Source: Nitrosarchaeum sp. (lineage in GTDB: Archaea > Thermoproteota > Nitrososphaeria > Nitrososphaerales > Nitrosopumilaceae). From it: a stretch of DNA of 64,000 bases. Position numbers and translations under genes: made by a program. The notes under the pieces are model-generated. The model was not told the DNA's origin. It ran no database searches and worked only from the letters and a program-made list of their open reading frames with translations. Shown here in pieces: positions 44,362 through 53,436 of the stretch (the first letter of the stretch is position 1; each line of letters opens with the position of its first letter). The DNA lies in NCBI RefSeq assembly GCF_025699065.1, contig NZ_JAILWF010000006.1:62001-126000 (forward strand), in the 5' to 3' direction.

Positions 44362-44404
44362 AATGTTGATCTGGTTTATACTCTCTGATTAATTTATTTC
44401 ATCA

Positions 44405-45976
44405 ATGAATACAAAAAACGCAATAGCTATGACGACATTAAGTGTAATTGCAATATTTGCAATTATGTCAATAACCGTTTCAGCAAATGAAGCATTTGCT
44501 GTATCTATAACCAATTATAAAATGGTTGAAGACACATATGCCAAAGTAACGTTCACATTTAGAGATGGAGTAGAAGAAACTTATTTTCCAGTCTTTAAAA
44601 TGACCACATCTTATGTTGCAAACTCTGCTGCTGAATTCCAATTACAAGGAATTGTTGGGGACTATCCACTTCTCAATGAAGCTATGGATCAAGAATATGA
44701 TTTCAGATTAGCTCCGGCTGAAACTCAATATAACTATAAAAAATTCATAGTTGATGTTGATTTAGTAAAAGGAGGAGTAGTTCAAAAAAATCTTCATTAT
44801 GTTGATTGTAAAGTGAGTGGCTCAACTACTGACACTGTATTGGATAATGCAGAAGGCTATACAACAACAAAAACTGGATTTGCAATCATTAATGTGATTG
44901 ACTTTGATTGTATGGGAGTAGTGCAGAAAACATACGCAAACGAGTATGACAGAAACGTGTATTCACAAAACAACCTTGTTGATTATGGGAAACATTCCCA
45001 AAAATTAGCTGAAGACGTTCATTCTTATGCAACATTTTATTTTAATGATGGTGCTGAACGAATAGATTTTCCAGTCTTTAAACTAAATACTGGATTTGAC
45101 GAAAAATCAAAGGACCGTCCAAGCTTTACAGTTCAAGGAATTGTGAAACCTCATAAGCTGTTAGATAATGCAATTGAAAAAGCAAAAAAAGTTGCAGGTC
45201 AGCCATCATTATACAATGATGACTTTCAAGTCAATGTAGATTTTGCAAATGATTCTAAGACATTTAGAACGCTCAAATATTCTGATTGTCGAATAGAGGA
45301 ATACAAAGTAGATACATTATTTGATAAAGAAGAGGGTTACACTGGAAAAAGTGGGTTTGCAATTGTTGAAGACATAACTGTAACATGTGCTGGATTAACT
45401 ACAAAAAATTATCCAAGTGAAAACACTGTACAATCCAATCCCTATATGATGGGTGGAATGACTCAGGCATTTACTACGATAATTTTACCACATGGTGAAA
45501 AGGAAACTCTCAATTTTCCATTCTTCAAACAAACATCTTCCACCGTTACAAAGGTTAGCCAAAAAATAAGCCGATTGACACCTTCGTTCCAACTGCAAGG
45601 TGTTGTTGGTGATACTCCAGTTTTGTACAAAGCTGTAGATCTAATAAGAACACGTGGGCCTGCAGGTACAGACTATCAAGGTTTGTTTTCAGTGGTTGTG
45701 GATATAGTGCACAACGGCAAATTGGTCAAAACATACAACTATGATCAATGTCGTGTAGCAAGCTATGATGTAGATACTTCTTTTAATGCTGAAGAAGGAT
45801 ATGTGGGTGCAAATGGATTTGCCTTAGTTGGCACTTACAACTTTGAATGTACTGGATATCATCCATCAAATCCATCTTTTGAAGCAATGAATGTATCTGA
45901 AAAAGCACAGAATCAAAGCACCAGTGATCTAAGAAATACAGATTCATGGCGAATTGGATTTACTGTGAAACAATAA
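44405..45976 (+). CDS. Secreted triple-repeat protein in the phosphate cluster (523 aa)
   Basis: An N-terminal signal peptide (ending NEAFA) is followed by three homologous units of about 150 residues, starting near residues 38, 205 and 350. Each has FPVFK or FPFFK, QGIV(G/K), a DC-containing segment such as VDCKVSG, and a GY-x(n)-GFAIV or GFALV block ending in a conserved Cys-Gly/Met. Cysteines recur in pairs per unit, so disulfides are likely. No known family. Its place between pstS and pstCAB and the upstream Pho-like boxes suggest a phosphate-regulated surface protein. Confidence 0.78.
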   Translation: MNTKNAIAMTTLSVIAIFAIMSITVSANEAFAVSITNYKMVEDTYAKVTFTFRDGVEETYFPVFKMTTSYVANSAAEFQLQGIVGDYPLLNEAMDQEYDFRLAPAETQYNYKKFIVDVDLVKGGVVQKNLHYVDCKVSGSTTDTVLDNAEGYTTTKTGFAIINVIDFDCMGVVQKTYANEYDRNVYSQNNLVDYGKHSQKLAEDVHSYATFYFNDGAERIDFPVFKLNTGFDEKSKDRPSFTVQGIVKPHKLLDNAIEKAKKVAGQPSLYNDDFQVNVDFANDSKTFRTLKYSDCRIEEYKVDTLFDKEEGYTGKSGFAIVEDITVTCAGLTTKNYPSENTVQSNPYMMGGMTQAFTTIILPHGEKETLNFPFFKQTSSTVTKVSQKISRLTPSFQLQGVVGDTPVLYKAVDLIRTRGPAGTDYQGLFSVVVDIVHNGKLVKTYNYDQCRVASYDVDTSFNAEEGYVGANGFALVGTYNFECTGYHPSNPSFEAMNVSEKAQNQSTSDLRNTDSWRIGFTVKQ

Positions 45977-46022
45977 ATCTTCTCCATTCTTTTTATTTTT
46001 TATTAAACAGTTTGTATTTGTT

Positions 46023-47066
46023 CTATTCTTTAGAAATGATACTTTGAATGTTCTCATCGATTGCAATTTCTGCAATATCTCCCGAATATTCTACAATTCT
46101 TCTCAAGTCTTCTAAAACAAATTTAATTACTGTGGAATTTTTTTCAGCATCTTTGATTTTTGCCATTATCTCTTTTTCCTCATTAATCACTTGACTTATG
46201 CTCTCTGTGACATTTTCCCCTTTTTGAAAATCATGATTTTGAACCGCAGTAATTGCATCTTCAAAAACTTGTAGGGCTTTTTCAGATAATTTTTTAATTT
46301 TAATTATAATTTTTGAATCAATTTCATCTTCGACAAATTTAATTCTCTTTGCAATTAGACTTGCGTGATCTCCTATTCTTTCTATTTTGCTTACTATGGT
46401 TCTATATTCAAGACAGTTTGATGGTCGTTTTAATCCCATATCCTCAAGTACGCTTTGATTTTCAACTGCCAAGACTAAATTTCGTCGCATGTATAGCCCA
46501 AATCTATCGACCTCGTCATCCATATTGACAATTTCATCTGCATGTGGAATGTCCATTTCTTCTAATGCTTCTATTGATTCTTTTATCATGTTGGTTGCCA
46601 TTAGATACATTCTTTTTAATGCAGATTCAAATGATAATTCTGGCAATCTAGTTAAAATCTGAATAGTTATTGCATCGGAACTGGATTCCACAATCTCTGT
46701 ACCTATCATAGATGAATGAACTAGATCACGTACGCTTCTGGAATGTTCTGTAGGAATCTTCATTCCTTTGGTCTTTATCCGAATAGTTTTGTATCCTGCA
46801 AGATATGCTGCAATAATTTTTCGTTTAACTGATTCTCCTGAATCCTTTTGACTGGAGTTTATGATCGCTATAGTCTCATTTTTATCATTACTATGTTCTC
46901 TTGGAAATAGTGTTAATGATTCATTTGAGTTTTTTACTACAGTCACATTTTCCCCAACTTTAATTTTTAATTCCTCGACCCATTCTTTTGGTAATGATAT
47001 TATGTATGTGGAACCTCCACTCAACTGTATTTTCCTTGTCTGTTTGGTGTTTTCAGTTATTTTCAC
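46023..47066 (-). CDS. AbrB/SpoVT-PhoU fusion transcriptional regulator
   Basis: 347 aa. The N-terminal about 50 residues (RKIQLSGGSTYIISLPKEWV, then VGENVTVVKN) form an AbrB/SpoVT swapped-hairpin DNA-binding domain. Two PhoU-like helical bundles follow (around residues 130-230 and 240-345), with HADEIVNMDDEVDRFGLYM and IERIGDHASLIAKRI acidic metal-binding segments. It diverges from pstC across a candidate Pho box. It is the best candidate for the archaeal Pho regulator. Confidence 0.9.
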   Translation of the reverse strand: MKITENTKQTRKIQLSGGSTYIISLPKEWVEELKIKVGENVTVVKNSNESLTLFPREHSNDKNETIAIINSSQKDSGESVKRKIIAAYLAGYKTIRIKTKGMKIPTEHSRSVRDLVHSSMIGTEIVESSSDAITIQILTRLPELSFESALKRMYLMATNMIKESIEALEEMDIPHADEIVNMDDEVDRFGLYMRRNLVLAVENQSVLEDMGLKRPSNCLEYRTIVSKIERIGDHASLIAKRIKFVEDEIDSKIIIKIKKLSEKALQVFEDAITAVQNHDFQKGENVTESISQVINEEKEIMAKIKDAEKNSTVIKFVLEDLRRIVEYSGDIAEIAIDENIQSIISKE

Positions 47067-47110
47067 TGCTTGTATTATTGAATTTTTCCTAATTACAATT
47101 TAGTTTACGA

Positions 47111-47121
47111 ACTATATAGAA
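47111..47121 (-). promoter_or_regulatory. Candidate Pho box 3 (between the AbrB-PhoU gene and pstC)
   Basis: The minus strand reads TTCTATATAGT, identical to copies 1 and 2. It lies 44 bases before the AbrB-PhoU start and 61 bases before the pstC start, so it could serve both divergent genes. Confidence 0.55.
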
Positions 47122-47158
47122 TTATGATCATCCTGTAAAGTATGGTGATATGTTAGAT

Positions 47159-47173
47159 ATGTAAATTTTACAT
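47159..47173. promoter_or_regulatory. 15-bp palindrome before pstC
   Basis: ATGTAAATTTTACAT has 7-bp arms around one T and ends nine bases before the pstC GTG. It overlaps the expected transcription start and may be an operator or chance AT-rich symmetry. Confidence 0.35.
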
Positions 47174-47182
47174 CAAAACAGC

Positions 47183-48154
47183 GTGAGTAAAGTAAATCTG
47201 AATTTAAAAAAAAGAAAAGTGATCTCAGATAAAATATTCAAGATCGGAGCTACAGCTGCTGGAACGTATGTTTTGGTAGTAGTGGTATTAATTGCATTCC
47301 AACTAGTCTCAGAATCTTATCCTGTTTGGGAAGAGGAAGGGTTATCATTTATTACAAAAACTGATTGGAACGCAGTTGAGGGAAGAGAATCATTTGGTGC
47401 TTTGCCATATATTTTGGGCACTCTGACCACATCCGCAATTGCAATGATGATAGGGGTTCCTCTAAGTATTGGAATTGCAATGTTTATTTCAGATGCACCA
47501 CCAAAAATTGGTGCGCCATTAGGATTTTTAGTAGAACTTTTAGCTGCAGTTCCCAGTGTAATTTATGGTCTATGGGGGTTATTTGTTTTTAGAATATATT
47601 TTAGAGATTGGTTTGAAACTCCAATACATGATGCGTTTGGAGATAATATTTGGTTATTTTCTGGTAATCCATATGGATTGGACATTCTAACTGCAAGTGT
47701 TATACTTGCAATCATGATAATCCCAACTGTTTCAGCAGTATCTCGTGAAATAATGAAGGCAGTTCCTCAACAACAAAAAGAAGCAGCTTACATGCTTGGT
47801 GCAACAAAATGGGAGATGTTCAAACTTGCAATATTTCCATATTCAAAAACAGGTCTGATAGGAGCTTCTATCTTGGGTCTTGGCAGAGCTGTAGGTGAAA
47901 CAATGGCAGTCACAATGCTGATTGGAAACGCAACTGGAATTGGTGCAATCCCTTCATCGCTATTTGGTCCGAGTCAAACCATGTCAAGTATTATTGCAAA
48001 TGAATTCGTTGAAGCATCACCTGCGTCTATTCACATGCCTGCACTAATTGGGATTGGATTAATTCTTCTATTAATTGCAATTGTGATTAATGTCATTGCA
48101 CATTTGCTTGTGACAAAAATGCTCAAAATAAAAGAAGGTGCAATAAATAATTGA
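47183..48154 (+). CDS. pstC: Phosphate ABC transporter permease PstC
   Basis: Inner permease of the Pst importer, 323 aa with six membrane helices. Family motifs include FGALPYILGTLTTSAIAM, GVPLSIGIAMFISD, LAAVPSVIYGLWGLFV and the EAA-loop region KEAAYMLGATKWEMFK. The start is GTG. The stop overlaps the TTG start of pstA by four bases. Confidence 0.95.
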   Translation: MSKVNLNLKKRKVISDKIFKIGATAAGTYVLVVVVLIAFQLVSESYPVWEEEGLSFITKTDWNAVEGRESFGALPYILGTLTTSAIAMMIGVPLSIGIAMFISDAPPKIGAPLGFLVELLAAVPSVIYGLWGLFVFRIYFRDWFETPIHDAFGDNIWLFSGNPYGLDILTASVILAIMIIPTVSAVSREIMKAVPQQQKEAAYMLGATKWEMFKLAIFPYSKTGLIGASILGLGRAVGETMAVTMLIGNATGIGAIPSSLFGPSQTMSSIIANEFVEASPASIHMPALIGIGLILLLIAIVINVIAHLLVTKMLKIKEGAINN

Positions 48155-49077
48155 GTTCAATTCAAAATAGAAGACAAGAGTATCGTTCTTTATTCAAACA
48201 AAATGTTGCAAAAAGATTACTTGTAGATAAGATTGTACGAATAATTGTTTTTTCATGTGTAATCATTGCAATTATTCCGTTAGGCAGTATCTTAGTTGAG
48301 GTATTCAAAAATGGAATAACTGCAATTAGTATTGAATTTTTAACTGAAACTCCTGGCTCTGTGGGTTCTGGAGAAGGAGGCATTGGACCTGCAATTCAAG
48401 GAACTCTGATAATTATAGGGCTGTCTAGTTTGATTGGGGTTCCAATTGGTGTAATGTCTGGAATTTTTCTTTCTGAATATGGTGACAACAAGCTCGCAAG
48501 ATCGGTTCGATTCTTCAATGACGTCTTTATGGAGTTTCCATCGATTATTCTTGGAATCTTTGCATTTTTGATAATTGTTTTAGTTCTTGGTCATTTCTCA
48601 GTTTGGGCTGGAGCATTTGCCCTGTCTTTGATTATGTTTCCTATTGTTGCAAGAACTACTGAAGAATCCTTGAAGATGGTACCTACAACTTACCGTGAAG
48701 CTGGAACTGCATTGGGACTTACAAAATGGATTATCACATTTAGAATTGTAATTTCTGCTGCAAAAAGTGGAATGGTTACTGGAATTTTATTATCTGTATC
48801 TAGAATCGGTGGTGAGACAGCTCCATTAATTATGACAATTCTTGGAAGCAGCCAATTCTTTAGCAGTATGGATACTCCGATGGATGCTTTACCTTTGAGA
48901 ATATGGCGGCTTTCTTTGTTGCCTTATGATAGTGCTCAACTTCAGGGATGGGGGGCTGCATTAGTTTTGATCATGATCATACTTGGAATTAATTTGGGAG
49001 TCAGATACTATTTTGCAAATAAAAAAAATACTTTCTTTAGAAATTTGATTAAACAAAGGAAAAATGTTATAAAATGA
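48151..49077 (+). CDS. pstA: Phosphate ABC transporter permease PstA
   Basis: Second permease, 308 aa, with the same fold. [37 protein letters not shown] and the EAA-like [17 protein letters not shown] loop are typical, as is [20 protein letters not shown]. The start is TTG, overlapping pstC; its stop overlaps the pstB ATG by four bases. Confidence 0.95.
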   Translation: MSSIQNRRQEYRSLFKQNVAKRLLVDKIVRIIVFSCVIIAIIPLGSILVEVFKNGITAISIEFLTETPGSVGSGEGGIGPAIQGTLIIIGLSSLIGVPIGVMSGIFLSEYGDNKLARSVRFFNDVFMEFPSIILGIFAFLIIVLVLGHFSVWAGAFALSLIMFPIVARTTEESLKMVPTTYREAGTALGLTKWIITFRIVISAAKSGMVTGILLSVSRIGGETAPLIMTILGSSQFFSSMDTPMDALPLRIWRLSLLPYDSAQLQGWGAALVLIMIILGINLGVRYYFANKKNTFFRNLIKQRKNVIK

Positions 49078-49907
49078 CCACCTTGAGTACAAAACCAACT
49101 GATATGACGACATCTCATCTTACTAATATCGACTCGAAACCTATTGAATCGAAATACAAAATGATCGCAGAAAACGTTACAGTAAGTTATGACGGTATAG
49201 AAGCAGTGAAAAATGTCACAATGAAATTCAAAGAAAAATCTGTTACCGCATTGATTGGTCCATCTGGTTGTGGAAAAACTACGTTTCTTAGGTGTTTAAA
49301 CAGAATGCACGATATGACAAAAAATGCTAAAGTTACCGGTAAAGTCATGATTGATGATATTGATCTTTATTCAAAAGATATTGATCCAATTTATCATAGA
49401 AGAAAAGTTGGAATGGTTTTCCAAAAACCAAACCCATTTCCAACAATGTCTATTTTTGATAATGTAACTGCAGGACTTCGACTAAATGGAATTCGCGATA
49501 AACGAATTCTAGATGAAATCGTTGAGGATTCTTTGAAGATGGCTTATCTGTGGGATGAAGTAAAAAATGATCTAAAAAAATCTGCAATTGAATTATCTGG
49601 TGGACAACAGCAACGTCTCTGTATTGCTCGGGCACTTGCAATACAACCTGAAGTGCTATTGATGGATGAACCAGCATCAGCACTTGACCCAATCGCCACT
49701 CAAAAAATTGAAGAAACAATTACAGAATTAAAAAAAGATTATGCTATTATCATTGTAACTCATAATATGCAACAAGCAATACGTGTTTCCGATTATACTG
49801 GATTCATGTATCTAGGTGACCTAATAGAATTTCGTGAAACAAAGAAACTATTTACAGATCCTAAAGACGAACTAACCGCAAAATATGTGCAAGGACATTT
49901 TGGTTAA
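49074..49907 (+). CDS. pstB: Phosphate ABC transporter ATP-binding protein PstB
   Basis: ATPase of the Pst importer, 277 aa. Walker [12 protein letters not shown]-loop VFQKPNPFP, signature [14 protein letters not shown], Walker [14 protein letters not shown] and switch [13 protein letters not shown] are all present. A short threonine-rich N-terminal extension precedes the core. phoU starts at the next base. Confidence 0.97.
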   Translation: MTTLSTKPTDMTTSHLTNIDSKPIESKYKMIAENVTVSYDGIEAVKNVTMKFKEKSVTALIGPSGCGKTTFLRCLNRMHDMTKNAKVTGKVMIDDIDLYSKDIDPIYHRRKVGMVFQKPNPFPTMSIFDNVTAGLRLNGIRDKRILDEIVEDSLKMAYLWDEVKNDLKKSAIELSGGQQQRLCIARALAIQPEVLLMDEPASALDPIATQKIEETITELKKDYAIIIVTHNMQQAIRVSDYTGFMYLGDLIEFRETKKLFTDPKDELTAKYVQGHFG

Positions 49908-50573
49908 ATGACTCGTTTAATAGATCCATCGTTGCATAAGCTGTCATTTATCATGTCTGAAATGGGAGATATGGTAATTGAATCCATTTCTTTGGCTATT
50001 GATTCGTATCTGACAGGGACAAATACAAAAGATCAAGTTCTCAAATTATCTGATTCTATACGTGTAAAATACTATGAAGTAGAAGATCTCACATTTGATA
50101 TGCTATTAAAATATCAACCTGTTGCAGATGACTTTAGATTAATTCGTTCATCCACAGAAATTTCATACGCATTTTCTAGATTTGGAAGGTATGCTTATGA
50201 TATCACTCTTGTTCGTGATTTGTTTGGTGATGTATCTGAATGCACTAATGCATCACTTGTTGAATCTACAAAAAAAGTAAAACACATGATCAAAGAAGCT
50301 GTTTTATCCTTTGCTGAATTGGATATACGAAAAGCTATTGAAATTAGAGAAGATGAAAAATTCATTGATCGAATTTATCGTGAAAGATTACCAAAACTCA
50401 TAGAATCTACTAATACTAGATGTGCTCTTGCTGAAGCCCTTTTGTTAAGATATTTAGAACGAATTGGTGATCATGCGGTATTTATGAGTGATGCAATTAA
50501 TTATATTGTTACTGGCAAACACCGCCCAACCGATGAAAGAATTGCTTCACATACAAAAACTGAACAAAATTAA
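49908..50573 (+). CDS. phoU: Phosphate signalling protein PhoU
   Basis: Helical-bundle regulator that restrains the Pst system and signals phosphate status. 221 aa with two three-helix bundles; the acidic metal-binding pattern appears in the first (KYYEVEDLTFDMLLK) and the second (YLERIGDHAVFMSDAI). It directly follows pstB, the usual operon end. Confidence 0.94.
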   Translation: MTRLIDPSLHKLSFIMSEMGDMVIESISLAIDSYLTGTNTKDQVLKLSDSIRVKYYEVEDLTFDMLLKYQPVADDFRLIRSSTEISYAFSRFGRYAYDITLVRDLFGDVSECTNASLVESTKKVKHMIKEAVLSFAELDIRKAIEIREDEKFIDRIYRERLPKLIESTNTRCALAEALLLRYLERIGDHAVFMSDAINYIVTGKHRPTDERIASHTKTEQN

Positions 50574-50644
50574 CGATCATATTTTAATTATTTTTTAATA
50601 TGTATTAACTCGTGAAAGTATTCGTAGATCTAAAAATTTACTCA

Positions 50645-50656
50645 TTATCTAGATAA
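50645..50656. promoter_or_regulatory. 12-bp palindrome upstream of the DUF47-Pit operon
   Basis: TTATCTAGATAA is a perfect 12-bp palindrome ending 33 bases before the start at 50690. It would sit around the upstream edge of the promoter. It differs from the TTCTATATAGT element of the Pst genes, so the low-affinity system may respond to another signal. Confidence 0.4.
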
Positions 50657-50689
50657 CAGTTTTAACATCCATATCTTTACATTGAATTC

Positions 50690-51319
50690 ATGGGACATAT
50701 GTTTTCATGGATAAAATCAAATGATAAAGAAATTTTATTGATTCTTGATAATTTAGCTAAAAAAGCAGTTGAAACTGCTGAAGCACTAGTTGTTTTATTT
50801 TCAGATCTTAGTAATGTGGAACAACATGCAAAAATCAAACGACTTGAAAACGAAGCTGATGTTCTTACTCGTGATATTTTTTCTGAATTAAATAAAACAT
50901 TCATCACTCCTCTAGATCGTGAGGATATGCAAAGAATAGCCTCAAAAATAGACGATGTGATTGATTTCATGGATGGAATTTCTGCAAGAACCCATAGTTA
51001 CAAAATCACTACGACCCCTCCATATGCTTTAGAAATGGCAAGAGAATTGGTTAACGCAACAAAAGAAGTTCAATATATTGTATCAAAATTAAACAATATT
51101 AAAAATGCTCAAGATATGATATTGCATTGCAGAACTACAAGTAAAATCGAACATACTGTAGATGACTTGTATCGACAATCTATTGAAAAACTTTTTGAAA
51201 GTGATGACGCAATTCACATAATAAAACTAAAAGATATTTACGAAACAATGGAAACTGCATCTGATAGATGTGTTGATGTTGCAGACGTTATTGAAGATAT
51301 AGTTCTAAAATACACTTAG
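50690..51319 (+). CDS. DUF47/PhoU-like Pit accessory protein
   Basis: 209 aa PhoU-like helical protein of the DUF47 family, typically paired with Pit transporters. Seen are KRLENEADVLTRDIFSELNK, REDMQRIASKIDDVIDFMDG and the C-terminal YETMETASDRCVDVADVIED. It lies seven bases upstream of pit, forming a two-gene unit. Likely modulates Pit. Confidence 0.9.
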   Translation: MGHMFSWIKSNDKEILLILDNLAKKAVETAEALVVLFSDLSNVEQHAKIKRLENEADVLTRDIFSELNKTFITPLDREDMQRIASKIDDVIDFMDGISARTHSYKITTTPPYALEMARELVNATKEVQYIVSKLNNIKNAQDMILHCRTTSKIEHTVDDLYRQSIEKLFESDDAIHIIKLKDIYETMETASDRCVDVADVIEDIVLKYT

Positions 51320-51326
51320 TGATATT

Positions 51327-52319
51327 ATGTATGAATTAGCTATAGGTGCAATAATAGCAGCATTAATTTTTGATTTTGTAAATGGTTTTAATGATGCTGC
51401 AAATTCTGTAGCTACTGTTATTGGTACTAGAGTTTTAAAACCAATACACGCCGTTTTGTTATCTGCAATTGCAAATTTTGCAGGACCATTTATTTTTGGA
51501 GTTGCAGTAGCTATGACAATATCTAAGGGAATAATCAATCCTGATGATGTTACTATCTACATGATTCTTGGGGGATTATCTGCAGCTATTACTTGGGGTG
51601 CTGTTTGCACTCACTTTGGTTTACCCATTTCAAATAGTCACTCTTTGATTGGAGGATTGATAGGGGCTGGAATTGCAGGAGTGGGAATTGAAAACTTGAT
51701 TTTAGATGGACTCACTAAAACACTGACTGGAATTATAGTATCTCCTCTAGGGGGTATGGCAATAGGATTTCTTTTTGCTGGAATAATTATTACAGTATTT
51801 GCATCAAAACCTCCTCAAAAAGTAAATTACTCATTTGGAAAATTACAACTAATATCATCAGCATGGTTTGCATTAACCCATGGTGCAAACGATGGGCAAA
51901 AAGTAATGGGTATAATAGTTTTAATTTTATTCTCTGAGGGATTACTAACTGATGTTACTGATGTTCCAATATGGGTAATACTTGCAGCCGCATCAGCCAT
52001 TGCCCTTGGAACGTTCTTTGGTGGCTACAAAGTAATCAAGACGCTAGGCATGAAAATTGCTAGGTTGAGACCTTATCAGGGCTTTGCAGCAGAAACGGGT
52101 GGTGGAATCGTGTTAGCAATATTTGCCTTTCTTGGAATACCTGCTAGCACAACTCATGCTATTACTGGCTCTATTATGGGTGCAGGTGCAGTTAGGAGAA
52201 GACGTGCAGTACGTTGGGGAGTTGGAAAAAGAATTGTCTTTGCTTGGTTGATTACTATTCCTGGTGCAGCTGCGATTGCATATGTGGTTACAATGATTAT
52301 TCAGTATTTTGTACAGTGA
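51327..52319 (+). CDS. pit: Low-affinity inorganic phosphate transporter (Pit)
   Basis: PiT-family cation:phosphate symporter, 330 aa with about ten membrane segments. Both family signature repeats are visible: DFVNGFNDAANSVATVIGTR near the N-terminus and ALTHGANDGQKVMGII in the middle. Pit takes up arsenate as well as phosphate, which explains the arsC gene overlapping its stop. Confidence 0.95.
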   Translation: MYELAIGAIIAALIFDFVNGFNDAANSVATVIGTRVLKPIHAVLLSAIANFAGPFIFGVAVAMTISKGIINPDDVTIYMILGGLSAAITWGAVCTHFGLPISNSHSLIGGLIGAGIAGVGIENLILDGLTKTLTGIIVSPLGGMAIGFLFAGIIITVFASKPPQKVNYSFGKLQLISSAWFALTHGANDGQKVMGIIVLILFSEGLLTDVTDVPIWVILAAASAIALGTFFGGYKVIKTLGMKIARLRPYQGFAAETGGGIVLAIFAFLGIPASTTHAITGSIMGAGAVRRRRAVRWGVGKRIVFAWLITIPGAAAIAYVVTMIIQYFVQ

Positions 52320-52720
52320 TGAAAAAGATTCTTTTTGTTTGTGTTGAAAATGCTGGAAGAAGCCAAATGGCTGAAGCGTTTTTTAAAAAATTCATGCCAA
52401 AAGGCTTTGAAGTTATTAGTGCAGGAACAAAACCTAGTGATAAAGTAAATCCAATTGTTTTGCAAGCAATGAACGAAATTGGAATTGATATGAAAAATCA
52501 AACTCCAAAAACTATCTCACAACAGATAATATCTGAATCTGAAAAAGCTGTAAACATGGGGTGTATAGACCAAGAATCATGTCCCGCATTATTTCTTAAA
52601 GATGTTCTTGATTGGCAAATCCCTGATCCTAAAGGAAAACCAATTGAACAAGTAAGAGAAATTCGTGATCAAATTAGATCAAATGTGATAGATTTGATCA
52701 AATCTCTTGAGGAAAAATAA
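52319..52720 (+). CDS. arsC: Arsenate reductase, thioredoxin-coupled LMW-phosphatase type
   Basis: 133 aa. The P-loop CVENAGRSQMAEAF carries the nucleophilic cysteine of the arsenate reductase/low-molecular-weight phosphatase family, and a second pair, MGCIDQESCPALF, matches the redox cysteines of thioredoxin-linked ArsC. The TGATG overlap with pit fixes the start; a longer frame from 52214 lies inside pit. Reduces arsenate to arsenite. Confidence 0.92.
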   Translation: MKKILFVCVENAGRSQMAEAFFKKFMPKGFEVISAGTKPSDKVNPIVLQAMNEIGIDMKNQTPKTISQQIISESEKAVNMGCIDQESCPALFLKDVLDWQIPDPKGKPIEQVREIRDQIRSNVIDLIKSLEEK

Positions 52721-52721
52721 A

Positions 52722-53387
52722 ATGGCTTATTCTAACTTGCAAATTTTCATCGTAGAATTAATTGGCACTTTTATTCTTGTTGTATTTGCAACTGGTTCCA
52801 TTGTGTATGATATGCAAACTGGTGGAACACTTGGAATTGCTTTTGCAGCCGTTGCACCATTTATCGCATTAGTTATCGGAATTTACTGTTTTGGCAAGGT
52901 GTCACTAGCTCATTTTAATCCGGCAGTAACTATTGGTTATTACATCACAGGACATATCTCTAAAATTCAGATAGTGGTTTACTTTGCAGCTGAGATCATT
53001 GGCGCATTAATTGGTTCATTGTTTGTAATGACCTTTATTGGAACAGAAGCAAATCTTGGTGCAAATGCCCCTAATTCTGACTTCTCTATATTTCTGATAT
53101 TTCCTGTTGAGGTTTTAGCATCTGCTTTTCTTATGGCTGTAATCTTTACCGTAGTTTACACAAAAGGACTACGAGGATTCGGTGGAATAGCAATTGGTGG
53201 GATTGTTGGACTGGATATCTTTTTTTTGGCTTTTATCTCTGGCGCATCTATGAATCCTGCGAGAGCATTGGCGCCTGCATTGTTTTCTGGAGTATTTGAA
53301 AATTTATGGTTGTACTGGACTGCTCCATATGTAGGAACTGTAATTACAGCATTTTTATTTCGTAACAAATTTCGTAACCAAAAATAG
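52722..53387 (+). CDS. Aquaporin/aquaglyceroporin (probable arsenite channel)
   Basis: MIP-family channel with six membrane helices and both asparagine boxes, HFNPAVT and SMNPARA. I take the ATG at 52722, one base after the arsC stop; a TTG at 52707 would overlap arsC. 221 aa. Next to arsC it most likely releases arsenite, as described for AqpS in Sinorhizobium; a plain water or glycerol role cannot be excluded. Confidence 0.9.
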   Translation: MAYSNLQIFIVELIGTFILVVFATGSIVYDMQTGGTLGIAFAAVAPFIALVIGIYCFGKVSLAHFNPAVTIGYYITGHISKIQIVVYFAAEIIGALIGSLFVMTFIGTEANLGANAPNSDFSIFLIFPVEVLASAFLMAVIFTVVYTKGLRGFGGIAIGGIVGLDIFFLAFISGASMNPARALAPALFSGVFENLWLYWTAPYVGTVITAFLFRNKFRNQK

Positions 53388-53436
53388 CCTTCTAGCAATT
53401 ATTACGAATAATAATGACTAAAAATAGAGTTGATTA

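Noticed and set aside
52214..52318. 35-residue N-terminal extension of arsC
   Set aside because: It lies inside pit in another frame and is Cys/Trp-rich shadow sequence; ArsC homology begins at the ATG at 52319, which overlaps the pit stop.
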